A DNA stretch of 64,000 bases from Phascolarctobacterium_A sp034086985 (GCA_034086985.1 JAXDZG010000010.1:62001-126000); one strand, 5' to 3'; counted from the first letter of the stretch, positions 35,201-36,281 are shown. A program made the numbers and translations. Notes: generated by a model from the letters alone, not told the origin.

Positions 35201-36042
35201 ATGCGTCTGGTAATGTTGTTTCCGGCTTAGGTACTATCACTCGCAGCAGCAACGAGGGTACCTTGATCGTGGACGTTAACGGCGTGGGCGCAGGTGGTGG
35301 CAACGGCACCATGAAGAGCGACTTCGGCATGAAGGTTGAAGGCGATGTACGCTTTACCACCATGAATGTGACCAATGCTAACGTAGAAGTGGGCGGACAG
35401 CTGAGCATTGATAGGCTCCATGTAGGCGGCGAGGCACACTTCACTGGTATGGGTTACGTAACCGGCGTCTATGGCGGTGGCACCAAGCCCTACCATGATA
35501 AGAGCAACGCTCTTTACTACGATTTGGGCGACGGCACCGGCAGCGGTGGCTACAATATGCGTGTCAAGGCAGAGGAGTTCCGTGCTGTGCGCGAGGGCGA
35601 GTCTGAAGCTATTCGCGCTCTGACTACTATGAAAGCTCTCAAGGAGCGCCTTGCTCAAGCTGGAAGCGCACCGGATACCTTCGGCAAGGGCGACAACAAT
35701 GGCTGGATGAACCTGTACGTGGATAGTGCTAACTACCAACGCTCCAACGGTCTCCTGCTCCACATCGACACCAGCTACAGAAGTGCTAACCAGCGCTGGA
35801 GCGCCGAGGATTTGAGCACCAAGCTAGTGGACTTCAAGCCCCACGACGCTTTTGTAGCGCATTATGGTAGCCTCGCAGGTTTCTTCGACCGCTTCGACTT
35901 GTTCGAGCAACCAGCTCGCCCTGTAAGCGAGATTATGCACACCGCTAACAGCGATAAGGTAGTGCTGCAAAGCGATAACAAGGGCTTGCGCATCGAAGCT
36001 CAGCAAGAGACCGAGCAGGAAGAAAACAAAAAAGAAGCTTAA
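5122..36042 (+). CDS. Giant LktA/filamentous-haemagglutinin-type TpsA exoprotein, 10,306 residues
   Basis: One uninterrupted frame encodes a surface or secreted beta-helical protein of roughly 1 MDa. Start ATG 5122 has GGGGAGG 8-9 nt upstream and overlaps the preceding gene. The order is: extended signal peptide (1-55), TPS/haemagglutination domain (about 56-240), a body of short beta strands broken by an N/Q-rich linker (726-753), a helical insert (861-966), a Gly/Ala-rich stretch (1240-1281), an Asp-rich EF-hand-like stretch (1605-1655), a second helical insert (3544-3613), a Trp-rich region (4054-4185) and a third helical insert (4447-4520). A long repeat region with 12 copies of an approximately 85-residue module follows (5098-8585), then further coils and a conserved C-terminal block (10,074-10,306). 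Up to about residue 5,100 it is colinear with the next exoprotein. By family it should be an adhesin or fibre exported by the TpsB at 1795; adhesion is family knowledge, not shown here. It ends at a terminator. Confidence 0.93.
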   Translation: MSSKRKGLRYSQKHLERLDYKREDSASLRMKVLRSVLAVGVGFALTPWLGRDAYAEGNANGNIVRTGSTTNLIASGTAHIYAEKVTEGSVRVGLNSFEHFTVGNNGIANLYFRTADNSGVLNTLVNTVKERIDISGTVNAIRDGKIGGNLYFLSPKGMVVGSSGVINAGSLTVVTSSAKYDSAYEAAGALVSNNWSLDKNASIDIHGKINTATGIDLRAAYINVTKDQGASAAPILKTGVMFDTTVNTDGLVTDFGVKNERLTATADDKGNIIIADPTNKAGATGEALIKGDGSIKLAASASSNNTSSNFLGLHATDTVKAEATVGEGAVIDAVGNVSITADAKRENTNYIFDFWDLVAFTKANVTVDGNVSGGDVKIAATATSTYAENNYKNLPDVLNTALGESGWNFDASFTSYWWGELLSNNVIPQGVLKIENILNQFYMPFGVVDAQATTNVGSKANINAHLLKDVNGNVLHYYDTEAKKDVKLGGNLDISAKSTAKNSMGINLQLKYQKGTIKDAKLFLGGFIYEDSTSKAKVNMNGWANAEQKLAIKADAKNTNKGKLSVKKPSEVGKSDQESESDGAGFFMAAVGMAFQETEAIVNLNQGDSSVFAPGTAPDSQLTAGGKLQIAAKTVNSVDVDAAVETSDTSVVSTAVTVVGSKNTTTVNDYVSMKGGSVDISAEQEMEDLSACAGNDIDGEYEGLDWALDKAKQCDKLGQLLGYVGQNNQNAANNNNNNQNNVQIGNQNGQAGQGDPSWNEYFSLGAGVTVVNVTNNVTTNIEPNVSITATKGDVNIGSKLVIDDSWIGAFSSLVNTGDNTTATVSAAVAVENVHNTAETNVKNNVNIQAKKGNIAVTAASEQEYNRLDQMVADLEDGLKSFLKQFKGDDVAKRIASRVQSIITDVHTLRKEDTATSIKKSKLFTKKAKATINLLTELTGTTDLYKALLAFTDASNYANMAVSAYSKNDNKSGQDVTAVTTGSVGVQNLHNTANVKIGANTQIKAVEYINAGSVVNYGAVNIAADVKEGNVLGIGKWVLIPDPITTGGAKNGLGGSVAVQNAYNNSKVQIMNGVNIDAGAVDIGSNNDVFNLGFVLGGAQTSQRGLTGMVSYMGGDSHAETFVDDDVSFTARKKVEKVTEKDKDDKDVEVDKVTSSGAVNISANNDTNVISIVGDIMSTGGSAIGVSTGVISYDINSLAKVENQETTDTSGKGLMTANSVNVSALTDGVVNNITVAGNKNGTSNSNAQAGGVQANAGGGAGAAGAGGGVQGQAINANNGNGDVAVRINAAGSVSWNYVVDETRATLDNVNIVLTEPDIAADVTDGKLKNDVTTAVNVKAEDSSYIGAYSGAAALSKLGNNSHASFQTALSGAVAVNDLKKETYSTFKNSSVENADNIYNLAQNSGAQVAAGLSLGIDTGTRQEGISVDLGASGSANYINSTVHADMLSDTLQGKSGGAMSVNNVAYDKDVQVAGGVTVEYAKSSVALGAAVTVNSITNDIKATMSNMNIGSMGRLTANVENLALSKLTQVGTAVSVGVLTGNGKNYAVGEVAVANNTVHNTVKATISGGTIYAKTVASEARDGKLKENEADNKYLAEINAVPNSIDVDSDGNYVKDGEVLRYDEATGKYYDSNNKEVDVNASENGHIFDLDGSDTQQFLRDADIGVNSNSDGSLNESGKYSHQSISVTNQGNTIVGVALGLGIKTGEGGTPSGAGAVAVNINNVDNTFAAAIENKANITAGPSVTTTDGDGKTTTTPAVQVNVLSDTKIVGVAAGVAANVSGGNNVNIGAAGSAVKQSIKNDTTATVADSTINTDNLSLDAETTSTLVSVAGQVSVATGENSIAAGLTWAENHLDNTTGVYAKGITLSGINSGAAANLVMAAENKSKTWAVAAGGSVSTGRAAAEGAYASNNGTNDTEAIVDKYETKNEQGAITYTRNSAINNAKNISVTAKDNTVEKGIAGSIAVAAGKDTVASIGGAVVYNNIGNSATDKQTVQAQVHNAAITTVSGATMQVKAINDADFLGLALGGAVRASTEGTSPIGISAQGSVAVSTAYMDTIAGMENVKIDETSGSQSSKVEVEANSTSDITSSADALSVSAGKGGVQIAVGAAVSKVNSDADTKTEIKNSTMKAQDVIAKANSTNKILDVAIGVGVSAGAGPAAASVAGNIAVNKIDNDTTLTFDNDNIYATGTVAALSDSYEQLRNYGGGISVAATSGQAAVALGVTVVTNTIEGDTKSIINNSSITALGAGDGVQLNEHSFGAITGSNPKYELKEKAASAAAAKKGLVVNAEAEHLLRDVSITGGVAVSSQAGVAVDATVVINKIAGTTSAEVNATDVNKDATQVSTADVTVDAYDRADISSHIGTMSVGVALGEGAGVGAAGAGDRNTVNRTTTARILGKADGSTALNAHNVNVDALGYTSVYLSESGLAAGASALAGAGVTGSVSVDRFTSNTTALVSQVKGTVNDLIVKADRLANVEAYNNAIALSGGIFSGSVSVGVTDVEDTSHTNAELSKVEFAAANNQSGKVRVLAENHTQLGTELSGDALAVSIGGAAGIAVGNINTEAQVGAKVDHAVIGTEAKEFGEFTVEANNHTYNRYQNIAVGAGSLLGVAVGKGAMNINTGTAAEVLNSSAFAKNINVNAFEKRTIDTDMVGVGVGALVVGVNVMYTNIGTNMKSKYTYDDGSKNYDNSDFATMVNNALARMNSQVDVVRAKTGDNSIEYSSSTINTGRADQGGIRNTISNSALKASEDLKVQAKATTNTDIDIKQASIAIVNIGVPANRTDVEDKLTVDIDNAALQGKAITVESITDGEIKSYTGQGGFTGASYVDTTAYVKHHGTNKITIDGSTLNVVNAASNVINPLLVRAVNRTHIDNSALGVNIGGLVAGRVVLEGEDSAEVKVELGKDENVDKENVFSSTKLVDDKVVYAGVKAVAENTATVKDEIKAHVGVSGVAVGGSIVTSKATGKATLNVSSKNAFAAQKVDLEAETGGSKTQYTTEAINRAVGVSALTINVDKARTYNNMQATTTVDAIRIIDQVGENKIALADLKIGATNATTSNAYIHSVNVGIGAASGSNFAQSHAEGKAITTVNAGAGGISANSFDIFASNSDDIVAKADGSNAGLMNISPYAARVENTVDTTTTVNLTGKFTAASAFKAQALRKDIANFAADALSVTAAGGGDARADSTITANTNLNATRATITSGSDMLLEAENTVEMNRREGYAQMVKGQGYAIIGINTSGISNTINSTAHVNLLNSNFTSGGNLKVIAHTEEQLQTNGYVYTASAYGGVKSVVTNTITNDELVKVENSELETTNVYKDITLSAADDLKLFTYAYSEFSSGAMGGADAIVNNNLTRNNKINLLSGSDLYSLQDINLYAGKNADGSVATLDLDAEATDFVGSEIPITIKPSLNNDIKQNNQITVDAASTSTSVRHTNLYASTGREMARLASGRYVGIWSSKRDSKFVTTDKGETIDGKTANNYVDINGKVVAGIANKIDITIGNKGDIVILDDELRNSVSGAKDASQITITVNANESTGLTRDSLTFGSENYANTLYERYNAVLDLMNEYEKDGTNSAVYLGYQAEANRILEEMLTLGLAEKNSSNVIDPKASLLVDYVEIPELVGSGGNIIVDTDVFKSSKGTGVTKAQGTPEINITNNTNLMTKVNSIMVGDPGGKLVYNGQNVGGADTNAFNQSIKALNKGNAGAGFNTVVAADGESGVINIHGKYNGNSLNYSFTDETGAHTGSYRPLANIQIQGNIYSKEGTVTIKSDNDSILMQGKDVKDAVSVSGSTINIIAENGNITQGYTDGIVNIGADVRQQYDAQYQQIIKNSNGEYTLTYVETPLADGSKGSGSYIAGGSVYINASDININGVIQSGFGDYYADISDATVQTRITQINNAYTGMAISDSVVTSGEQYKIIDGGAYWSASDGCYKYRLNVYYNPSTKKILVQNVDASGGKIYLTGRISSTGSGKIVCLDGVSNINVNNTTNYDLQVGDLITHEVAGLVSITDTAQGKLTEITNGKVTVKDILAGGKISSTGTSSSFTGSYNYAPQTGLRYTWTTGKEVTTFNRYRQDFKEGGWGMWSNGAPTEQLAAWTETHQVQPIETGLTNNKDRTPGETIRLDTTGNSYVKITHKNLSNQTVKEGERKYSTGLWGINKHYEVTWTKTSGDLYTYDASVKADNPINIKFVGNNADRGNVNVISINNIELTGTVGNTALYETKVNDVVTGRNEKGTVNITSQNGSLIQSGGALYGANINLSAAKDITDITVIAGDTVNLSAVNSMSNQNAIAQNSIDVTVKGAYLAKGNVVLGNIGSVVTNNNANSVPVNASGVKTTGVTGLVEITTSGPEGNISQKAGSLIVADRIDLNSNNGSIYGHAQEDGSVTALQLYAGQQPIGLDTLDASVNASAKGDINLEQVDGNMRIGRIYATEGDVTLTVARGSVEDALPYVSSDRGDADDMVARWKRLGIVDIDGSDTDMLAAKNFQNQSAKMDAYEAWDTYALLYAIQDSIVNPEASALPSTSDKDPNVIGHNITINVADSVGMNSGIEKRIDTATLLDKDADGNYKNLDDLKSLSKLDASTKVTWETGDNGHTYAVYKETIPIGIQQTTKIVTNGQESTVVNGKLTIQSAATSDTSSNALHGDIFLQGREQKLANGEGTPITQNKDLFVNNILTNVGEVTLTSLGSIYNAASNNLPAITGQNLVITAAGGSIGTDAVHLTTKLLGEDKNKDGLSAIATGGIYVDQKGYNPLLVRNVSSGSDIYLGSDQSILMGVVNGTDAVNYIRAENNGDIVLEARGGSIGEVEYDEDDPTTVKRDINKGIRILNSATASSSANDVNVSNVVLRAYDNVYVTGVASQDGKTAVAQGPAGVLNMTVEGVTVNNQTTTLKNVGIYVDGALHLDKAVSASETASAYVTDSLTLDNNIGIASADTYLGSSKTLTANNVTGIVGSNKLTLEAVDNLIVNNAALQSEKLVLRAGDDILLNAGSLTASDSLSVYAGRDLLAGTVVEQNGTVITVRKAAGAANDAHALLSAGNKMLLTKGGLTADNVRMVTYSSPAGVDATIVESYTENADDNYQMAVTNLTLYAQGISLDGKLNQLQNVIVDKRSSGEVVIGNGNNTAADLNVSLGYTSESDVNEFDGSLTVHNYASGKANKIVVNQILGATGNINLINDETDIDIVGGAAITANNVLLQAANNNVNLTGGTITATAIKNSTAVPNGNVSLVGKNVVMAGDAGAVVTAANANITASDDITLSKGSLVADTAALGATSGAITEAKSGFVVDVADLTAAAKGAIALDSIANQLEKITVANTNGSVAIGSGNNQNTNDLTVLTAANGQVNGDLRIINYADDSGKVNKIAFADTLTASGDITITNQEAVIDVNNNANISGQNVTITAGKEHSWENVNINGGSITAHNAANNAALTINGNNITTKGALTGDRVALHADENAYVEGGSITGKTVNIDARGAVGLNGGAITVQNDNNGQLTVNAGPILEQKGSNVVADKINFNAKYITLNKGSLQAKEATLTVAENNSSENSIIENADDFTLNADKLTASANKGHIKLDSKSNRLVNVIVNNAEGNIIIGSANGKDAQALTVSTGNDKVKGAITITNYADGSDNLNKIKVADKLLATKAITIDNRETDIAVEAGKEITSEDAGVALTSAKDIVVAGKVDAKTLATFNAGQDFIHNGGAINAAEAVVSAGRNVLLNSGSIVAGTSATLTAGTGENLAAGQGYITEQAGYVVDAPQLTASAAKAINLGSSANQLVNVDVTMAGGDVTIGSGNSRSDEALTVATANVVRGNLVITNYAGANDTQNNTIVVADKLQAAGDITITNQETDINLGTASSITSQNQNVNLTSVENINAKGAIKAAKAVDLKADEAISVAGAIYAGTNASVNAGSTINIIGSIDAENATLNAGADLVFAGALKASNEASFLADANTLIKSGSIDAMTVDVKAGEAISQSGGTIAATNAKLTAEQSITQSAGSITTTTANLNSGVDIIQTGGTITATDANLTADGAISQSGGTLAATNTVAKAGADLSLASVTNKLQNVTVDAQNGNVTIVNGNDAAGDLNVQTVGAVGKDLTITNVANGADNIIKVDNDLNAKGSIQITNQEADIDVAQGTSMSGASVTLTVTEDNVFVHGGEIIAATGDVTFTAGKDVTVNAGTITAAENVAMQAASNVTMNNGTVKATNGDVSITATEGAVTMNNGSIEALAGNVVAQAATNVTMNNGSITTQKVGVIAAQLLVNDGTIKATGVEANNAIALNGGAVNAANVVAGTAMTISGATVNTGAGEGLVKAASITMSKGQAHGSDLTVTASGDYKQSGGSIATTGALKLNADNATINGGEISANDAAITAQKDFAFSGDKLNVNNELKIDASNATINGGEVSAKSAVANVADFTQSAGDFKVSGALDINASNDALLSNGSMQVGSADIDASNGFTMQNNMQVSGDSIDIAAQQVALNGGNIKAQTQNNNGELKVVAGATYAQNGTVINADSADIKAGAGIALTKGSLTAKEAALSITVGGSISEAANGFVLDVDALSATAINGDIALDSKSNRLVNVNVYADVGDITIGSANGKDAQALTVSTGSDVVKGALSITNYSDGSGSLNEIKVADKLQATGAISIVNEESDINVAQGSEITSSASNVTLESAKNVSIAGAVNASTDASINARGEIDVEGNVNAANAMLKADSNITVNNITASQKASFEAGEDFIHEGGAINAKEAVAFAQRDVLLNSGSMVADAATLTATSGAIVEKYGYVVDTPALTAGAGGAIDLGNSANQLVDVDVTKAGGNVTIGSGYSRSDEALTVATANVVRGNLVITNYAGANDTQKNTIVVADKLQAAGDITITNQETDINVNEKALMNAVNIKLQAEKSTVNVNGGKVIGSSTVEAMAKDINVAGGELKAETATFNASNNMAISGGEITATNAKLTAKQSITQSAGSIAATNTNITAAKAISQAAGSIVATKTVAKAGTDLSLASVTNKLQNVTVDAQKGNATIVNGNDVAGDLNVQTVGAVGHDLRITNVDHGAVNAIVIDKNLQANGDIYIANNETDINLDANSTIKSETGNVSIASVSNITSEGAINAVIGGVIFNADGNVSVNNGSITTTDVTATATKLTVNNGTITANTVATNKDMELAGGAVKAASVTAGDTMTITGSTVDTGTGNGAVRAGSIKMKAGAVTGDALTITATGNYEQSGGKVEATDLTLNAVNTAISGISIITTKDANITNTNDFVFSGKSLTATNKLTVNANNDATISGGELNANVVDIDATNAATISNGQVTANDIDVDAKIVTISGGSIQVNAVAGQANTGKTIVKATKSLLISGGELTGKEIIFHAQAITMNSGRVGDFDSAASNEKITLNADDKLIINNGTLLNTNAGDAIQLQGAAVTVNGGEIGSKAVSVNATNDMQFNGGLVHADEVRLGSTQGAITQQYNNAVAENGGLVHAGDLYITANQAPSDSLTVDLGSKFNHLSNIYITDGTQGNIAISSGNDAAGNLSVSVHATEGAGQLNGSLTVHNYANGGVNRLVVNDNLKASGSITLINDEANIEIGANGATANLEAANITLDSKYDVIHVAGTIKATEKASLEADGNILLKGGSLSAQNADFIALGYVDETYDNSVANANGYALSVSDTLQVLTSGTNTADGSNYGIDLGSKFNKLHRVELSTDTGNVIVGNSNTGDVTLDVIIDETSNALSGNIDIHNYNNLAAGEKGNDITVSGLLKANGTINIINDESNIHVLEASGAEINGSKVTLHAAGSIDNDNNITSGRSVDLQASKSIMNGGNITAATNVVMFTETGSILNTGNIDAKGAVTATSGSSILNLSGEIKAASDVRLNAKDTLWNLAKVTSTNGNAILEADNRVANTTEYGDYVGKGIVKAAGNVTISTNNNASTAATLGVYNDADIEAGKDVTINSNKDLENKGNITAANTITMTAQNNISQSGGDVVGKNIIINAVNNVEQSNGKLEATGTAADDAITVTAGNDITLTDGSMVAKVASMTATAGTMQQVTNADLTGHAVEVQSLTVKAGKGVSLGSKENKLEQVYLDVAGGQDVGGILIGNGNTGDTDLRIAIKTGAVLADDITIHNYNNLAVGEHGNDIVVDGTLQTSGNITLINDESDIEVTGTNAVLGKDVSFDAAGSIYNEHSIVAENTSTLKAAKNILNVGGEIRAAEKVTMNAGELLWNLASITSTNKEVELIAGQAVLNTTSASAEKPEGAPANAAGVIKAENGNVAISATKLLADDVLGGVYNNATIIADGIVTINSNDDVYNTGSITATASDSIVDISADNNLSNKGNITAHQIRAGAGKELQQADGNIVAVVGNVKDKDGNIVVEEGVVRLLAGTNVKIDNGNVIANGGTIVVEALHNNVYINNGSIIANNGTINVLARQNIEHNNGFLGTETGVVNLTAEQSIILTDGELTAKEASITAINGHIKQNYDNSLKAKNGYDIKIIDDLTLKAGNSGAAAVETAIDLGSKFNELKNVVLQATNGDIVVGSGRIAEGTLSITVANEQIVNGNILFHNYDNGKENDINLNGMLKATGNVTVINDEADILVDTNGTVEGNNVTLTAEKNIINNNDIKATGQAALLARKGYIENNDTIQAELNVDMDATEGDVYNYAGITSVSSSVDILAGGDIVNVGDTESDAISAKGAVVLAAGDMLLNTAKITSSDSNVNIKAGNAVYNIVDGDQHEPANSNSNQNGSINAGGNVIIETTNSAAENLFRGVYNSADIVADGSVLMTSKDDLTNKGKVDAQGQVILLANDELDNSGTIKAEGLVDIDSKRNINNTGAIESNWFVDMDALGNITNTQSIYSSGHVNIDAVGSLHNSGSITAVDEVELKAQQDLENTRNIISQKDHVLIDAKGNLNNSGDIKAYDFVDLDSWLLLSNTGNIISENSGVTLQATVGVNNGTAIHNEGNVTAKDQILLTSYKGDVTNYGSMTSTNGSVSLTAAGVYETEDNNNFTIVNNITNTGSITAAQEVLLRTVNGSIDNQNQITSQNSTVTIKAEKHSTYTGNEAVGNIRNGVGANYDTKADITAKQGITLQAAGNIFNIGDYLVTDSGDIYVDAGVEIANVGNYTVAQNGNIAVTVGNVVRNNGNYTINGNGDIVVVATGKANAEGVTTGGDIMNYGNYHTNNGNITMTSHEDVLNYGVMEAVTGNISIVSQDGVIFNKGGADLLSGNGNVSLKAASTNGYYYYFDNYGILHELNDTSALSLNQDGEYVVRIDGVEHTVLKNGSVFNAGDIMALGGTITLEAVQGNLTNYDDFNSLSTDNPNSFANIYKGKAIATGNIDFKAVNGHLYNEKDLESGENISLTAAEGLTNFAYNVYAGKNITLTATRGDVVNTAVLESVYGDVTLKAEHGNVVNGIENQPASGDIITLGGTVKLEAYGKDSTGKGYNVTNYGDIIAIGKMNNDAEGSGSIVLQSVNGDVYNYDDFNTLNNTAAINYNYQASKHISIVTTDASYNIATSNIDILAEKGKIVNTKDYLVALGNVTLKAQEGIGSYGQMIMAGGDITLSDTDGNLVNRAQLVSVDGNITLNADKGTVVNMLDGDVVALNGNVTLHAGADYDDQVKYVGINGNTVVEGTVANIPEGSIIVTKKYYVLNGQETEMVNDATVPQNATVKTIIGYLDEANNDTFVAVETINYDVEAYRTGDVVNRGDLVALNADNVEGKGSINLTSAKGNATNYDNFKLVNGAEQFEYLGKSGYAVGSNTAKFNEGTKYYYDKGMVLSDADLAMRAEKGYLYNTMNMHSEKSLTLISGKNMTVGTNFAAIDAVGDVTLQSVNGTLKVKDGSSVTSTAGSISMDGNKGVINSNSAAITAAEDVTMTSAAGAIQNDSTVTAIKGSVEMNGQNGITNNTGAAITAGQSVVMASDAGKITNASSVTAQKGSIVLDSQGSAAANGGIISNYSGSVLSALNGSISAVVKYGEINISELIAKDTAAAGTFEGHVTLGTIKGDDVVLYTESADTDIIVNNITVGDHLLLQGNSFKHTDASGNVVSGLGTITRSSNEGTLIVDVNGVGAGGGNGTMKSDFGMKVEGDVRFTTMNVTNANVEVGGQLSIDRLHVGGEAHFTGMGYVTGVYGGGTKPYHDKSNALYYDLGDGTGSGGYNMRVKAEEFRAVREGESEAIRALTTMKALKERLAQAGSAPDTFGKGDNNGWMNLYVDSANYQRSNGLLLHIDTSYRSANQRWSAEDLSTKLVDFKPHDAFVAHYGSLAGFFDRFDLFEQPARPVSEIMHTANSDKVVLQSDNKGLRIEAQQETEQEENKKEA
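5287..5840 (+). other. TPS (haemagglutination activity) domain, exoprotein 1
   Basis: Residues about 56-240. Diagnostic stretches are GLNSFEHFTVGNNGIANLYF, then ISGTVNAIRDGKIGGNLYF and PKGMVVGSSGVINAGSLTV. The same motifs occur in exoproteins 2 and 3. In FHA-type systems this domain is the secretion signal recognised by the TpsB POTRA domains and nucleates the beta-helix. Confidence 0.9.
7297..7380 (+). repeat. Asn/Gln-rich low-complexity linker in exoprotein 1
   Basis: Residues 726-753: 20 of 28 residues are Asn or Gln, including a run of six Asn, encoded by AAT/AAC-rich DNA. The paralogue has an acidic Glu/Ala-rich linker of similar length at the matching place (38471-38551). Confidence 0.85.
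7702..8019 (+). other. Helical insert 1 in exoprotein 1 (residues 861-966)
   Basis: A run of amphipathic helices with many Lys, Glu and Leu (for example RLDQMVADLEDGLKSFLKQF, then KKAKATINLLTELTG) interrupts the Gly/Asn/Thr-rich beta pattern. The paralogue has a related insert at 38864-39190, sharing the YNR start and the SLTGT/LTGT and SNY motifs. Confidence 0.75.
8839..8964 (+). repeat. Gly/Ala-rich low-complexity stretch in exoprotein 1
   Basis: Residues 1240-1281, dominated by Gly, Ala, Asn and Gln, with a GGGAGAAGAGGG core. The paralogue carries an Ala/Gly-rich stretch at the same place (40004-40141). Confidence 0.8.
9934..10086 (+). other. Asp-rich, EF-hand-like insertion in exoprotein 1
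   Basis: Residues 1605-1655. A DVDSDGNYVKDGE sequence resembles a calcium-binding EF-hand loop (Asp at positions 1, 3 and 5, Gly at 6), followed by an acidic Tyr-rich stretch and a second acidic FDLDGSD motif. Calcium binding is inferred from the pattern. Confidence 0.55.
15751..15960 (+). other. Helical insert 2 in exoprotein 1 (residues 3544-3613)
   Basis: Around NTLYERYNAVLDLMNEYEKD and YLGYQAEANRILEEMLTLGL the sequence is clearly helical, in contrast to its flanks. The paralogue keeps it at 47072-47308, with the YLGYQAEA block identical. Confidence 0.75.
17281..17676 (+). other. Trp/Tyr-rich region in exoprotein 1 (residues 4054-4185)
   Basis: Six Trp and many Tyr occur in about 132 residues (YTWTTG, FKEGGWGMW, LAAW, GLWG, EVTWTK), while Trp is scarce in the rest of the protein. 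The paralogue keeps all six Trp at 48626-49033. Confidence 0.7.
18460..18681 (+). other. Helical insert 3 in exoprotein 1 (residues 4447-4520)
   Basis: A conserved helical stretch with EDALPYV, DRGDADDMVARWKRLGIV and MDAYEAWDTYALLYAIQDSI. The paralogue has the same block at 49814-50044 with most of these residues kept. Confidence 0.75.
22475..22668 (+). repeat. 194-bp near-identical direct repeat, copy A
   Basis: Matches 25556-25749 at a constant offset of 3,081 nt with about five mismatches by eye. It encodes most of module copy 4. Confidence 0.9.
23284..23397 (+). repeat. 114-bp direct repeat, copy A
   Basis: Matches 26125-26238 at an offset of 2,841 nt with only a few differences. It lies in module copy 5. 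Confidence 0.85.
23701..23880 (+). repeat. Short-period beta-helix coil repeats
   Basis: The segment GTAACCATGAA(T/C)AA recurs at 23701, 23770 and 23836, spaced 69 and 66 nt. This corresponds to 22-23-residue coils carrying VTMNNG(S/T). The spacing fits one turn of a parallel beta-helix. Confidence 0.75.
25556..25749 (+). repeat. 194-bp near-identical direct repeat, copy B
   Basis: Partner of 22475-22668; encodes most of module copy 7. The near-identity contrasts with the divergence of other module copies, so this pair is the product of a recent duplication or gene conversion. Confidence 0.9.
26125..26238 (+). repeat. 114-bp direct repeat, copy B
   Basis: Partner of 23284-23397; lies in module copy 8. 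With the 194-bp pair it defines a larger duplicated unit of about 3 kb with internal gaps. Confidence 0.85.
28159..31500 (+). repeat. Three large repeat units of about 0.9-1.3 kb in exoprotein 1
   Basis: Module copies 10, 11 and 12 (28159, 29305, 30628) are each followed by the same longer series: coils with an N/D-N-x-G-x-I pattern, a WNLA(K/S)(V/I)TST-type segment (first two units) or an equivalent LLNTAKITSS, then a GVYN segment at about 28897, 29946 and 31384. The whole block is therefore triplicated, with the downstream parts divergent. Confidence 0.7.
34580..34960 (+). repeat. GS-(I/V)-x-M-(D/N)-G coil repeats near the C-terminus of exoprotein 1
   Basis: Regular coils with GSISMDGNKGV, GSVEMNGQNGI and GSIVLDSQG alternate with VTMTSAAG/VVMASDAG strands, about 43 residues per double unit. 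Exoprotein 3 has a longer series of the same kind at 60240-60840. Confidence 0.7.
35341..36042 (+). other. Conserved C-terminal block of exoprotein 1
   Basis: Residues 10,074-10,306. GDVRFTTMNVTN, a Gly-rich GYVTGVYGGG segment, then KLVDF (residue 10,234), HYGS, FFDRFDLFEQ, RPVSE, VVLQ and GLRIE, ending in an acidic/Lys tail. It is almost identical to the end of exoprotein 2 and clearly related to that of exoprotein 3, so it looks like a dedicated C-terminal cap, anchor or export-pausing element. Confidence 0.8.
35542..35700 (+). other. 53-residue helical insertion found only in exoprotein 1
   Basis: Between DGTG and GWMNLY, exoprotein 1 has 53 residues rich in Arg, Glu, Ala and Leu (for example KAEEFRAVREGESEAIRAL). 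Exoprotein 2 joins the two flanks with only one extra Ala. The DNA on both sides is highly similar between the paralogues. Confidence 0.8.
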
Positions 36043-36077
36043 AAGCATACTGTAAAGTATAATAGAACAGACGACTG

Positions 36078-36110
36078 TTCCCCTTCGGATTTTCCGAGGG
36101 GAATTTTTTT
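36078..36110 (+). terminator. Rho-independent terminator after the giant exoprotein gene
   Basis: TTCCCCTTCGGA pairs with TCCGAGGGGAA (one bulged base), followed by a run of seven T at 36104-36110. It lies 35 nt after the stop codon and closes the operon that starts near 1.73 kb. Confidence 0.92.
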
Positions 36111-36174
36111 ATCATACTAAAGCAAACATAAGTTTCCTATCGCGTTTGGGAGTAGGAGTTATTTTTAGTATGAT
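36111..36174. repeat. 11-bp perfect inverted repeat, 64-bp span
   Basis: ATCATACTAAA at 36111-36121 is the exact reverse complement of TTTAGTATGAT at 36164-36174, with 42 nt between. Origin unknown; it could be a remnant of a small mobile element or a regulatory structure. Confidence 0.6.
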
Positions 36175-36221
36175 TGTAGCCTGGGAATAGACGGGGACGG
36201 CTTTTTTTAATTATCTAATCA

Positions 36222-36250
36222 TTGCAAATTTACTAAGGTGCATATATAAT
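36222..36250 (+). promoter_or_regulatory. Sigma-A-type promoter of exoprotein 2
   Basis: TTGCAA at 36222-36227, a 17-nt spacer, and a perfect TATAAT at 36245-36250. The -10 box is preceded by an extra TA, as at the other two TPS promoters. Confidence 0.78.
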
Positions 36251-36266
36251 TAAAATGAGAAGGTGT

Positions 36267-36281
36267 AGATTTTATAAATCT
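36267..36281 (+). promoter_or_regulatory. 5'-proximal stem-loop in the exoprotein 2 leader
   Basis: AGATTT (36267-36272), a TAT loop, and AAATCT (36276-36281), beginning about 10 nt after the predicted transcription start. It may protect the 5' end of a very long mRNA. Confidence 0.45.

Noticed and set aside
36178..36208. A possible second terminator (AGCC ... GGCT plus seven T) after exoprotein 1.
   Set aside because: The stem is only 4 bp with a loop of about 17 nt; the hairpin at 36078-36110 is sufficient and far stronger.
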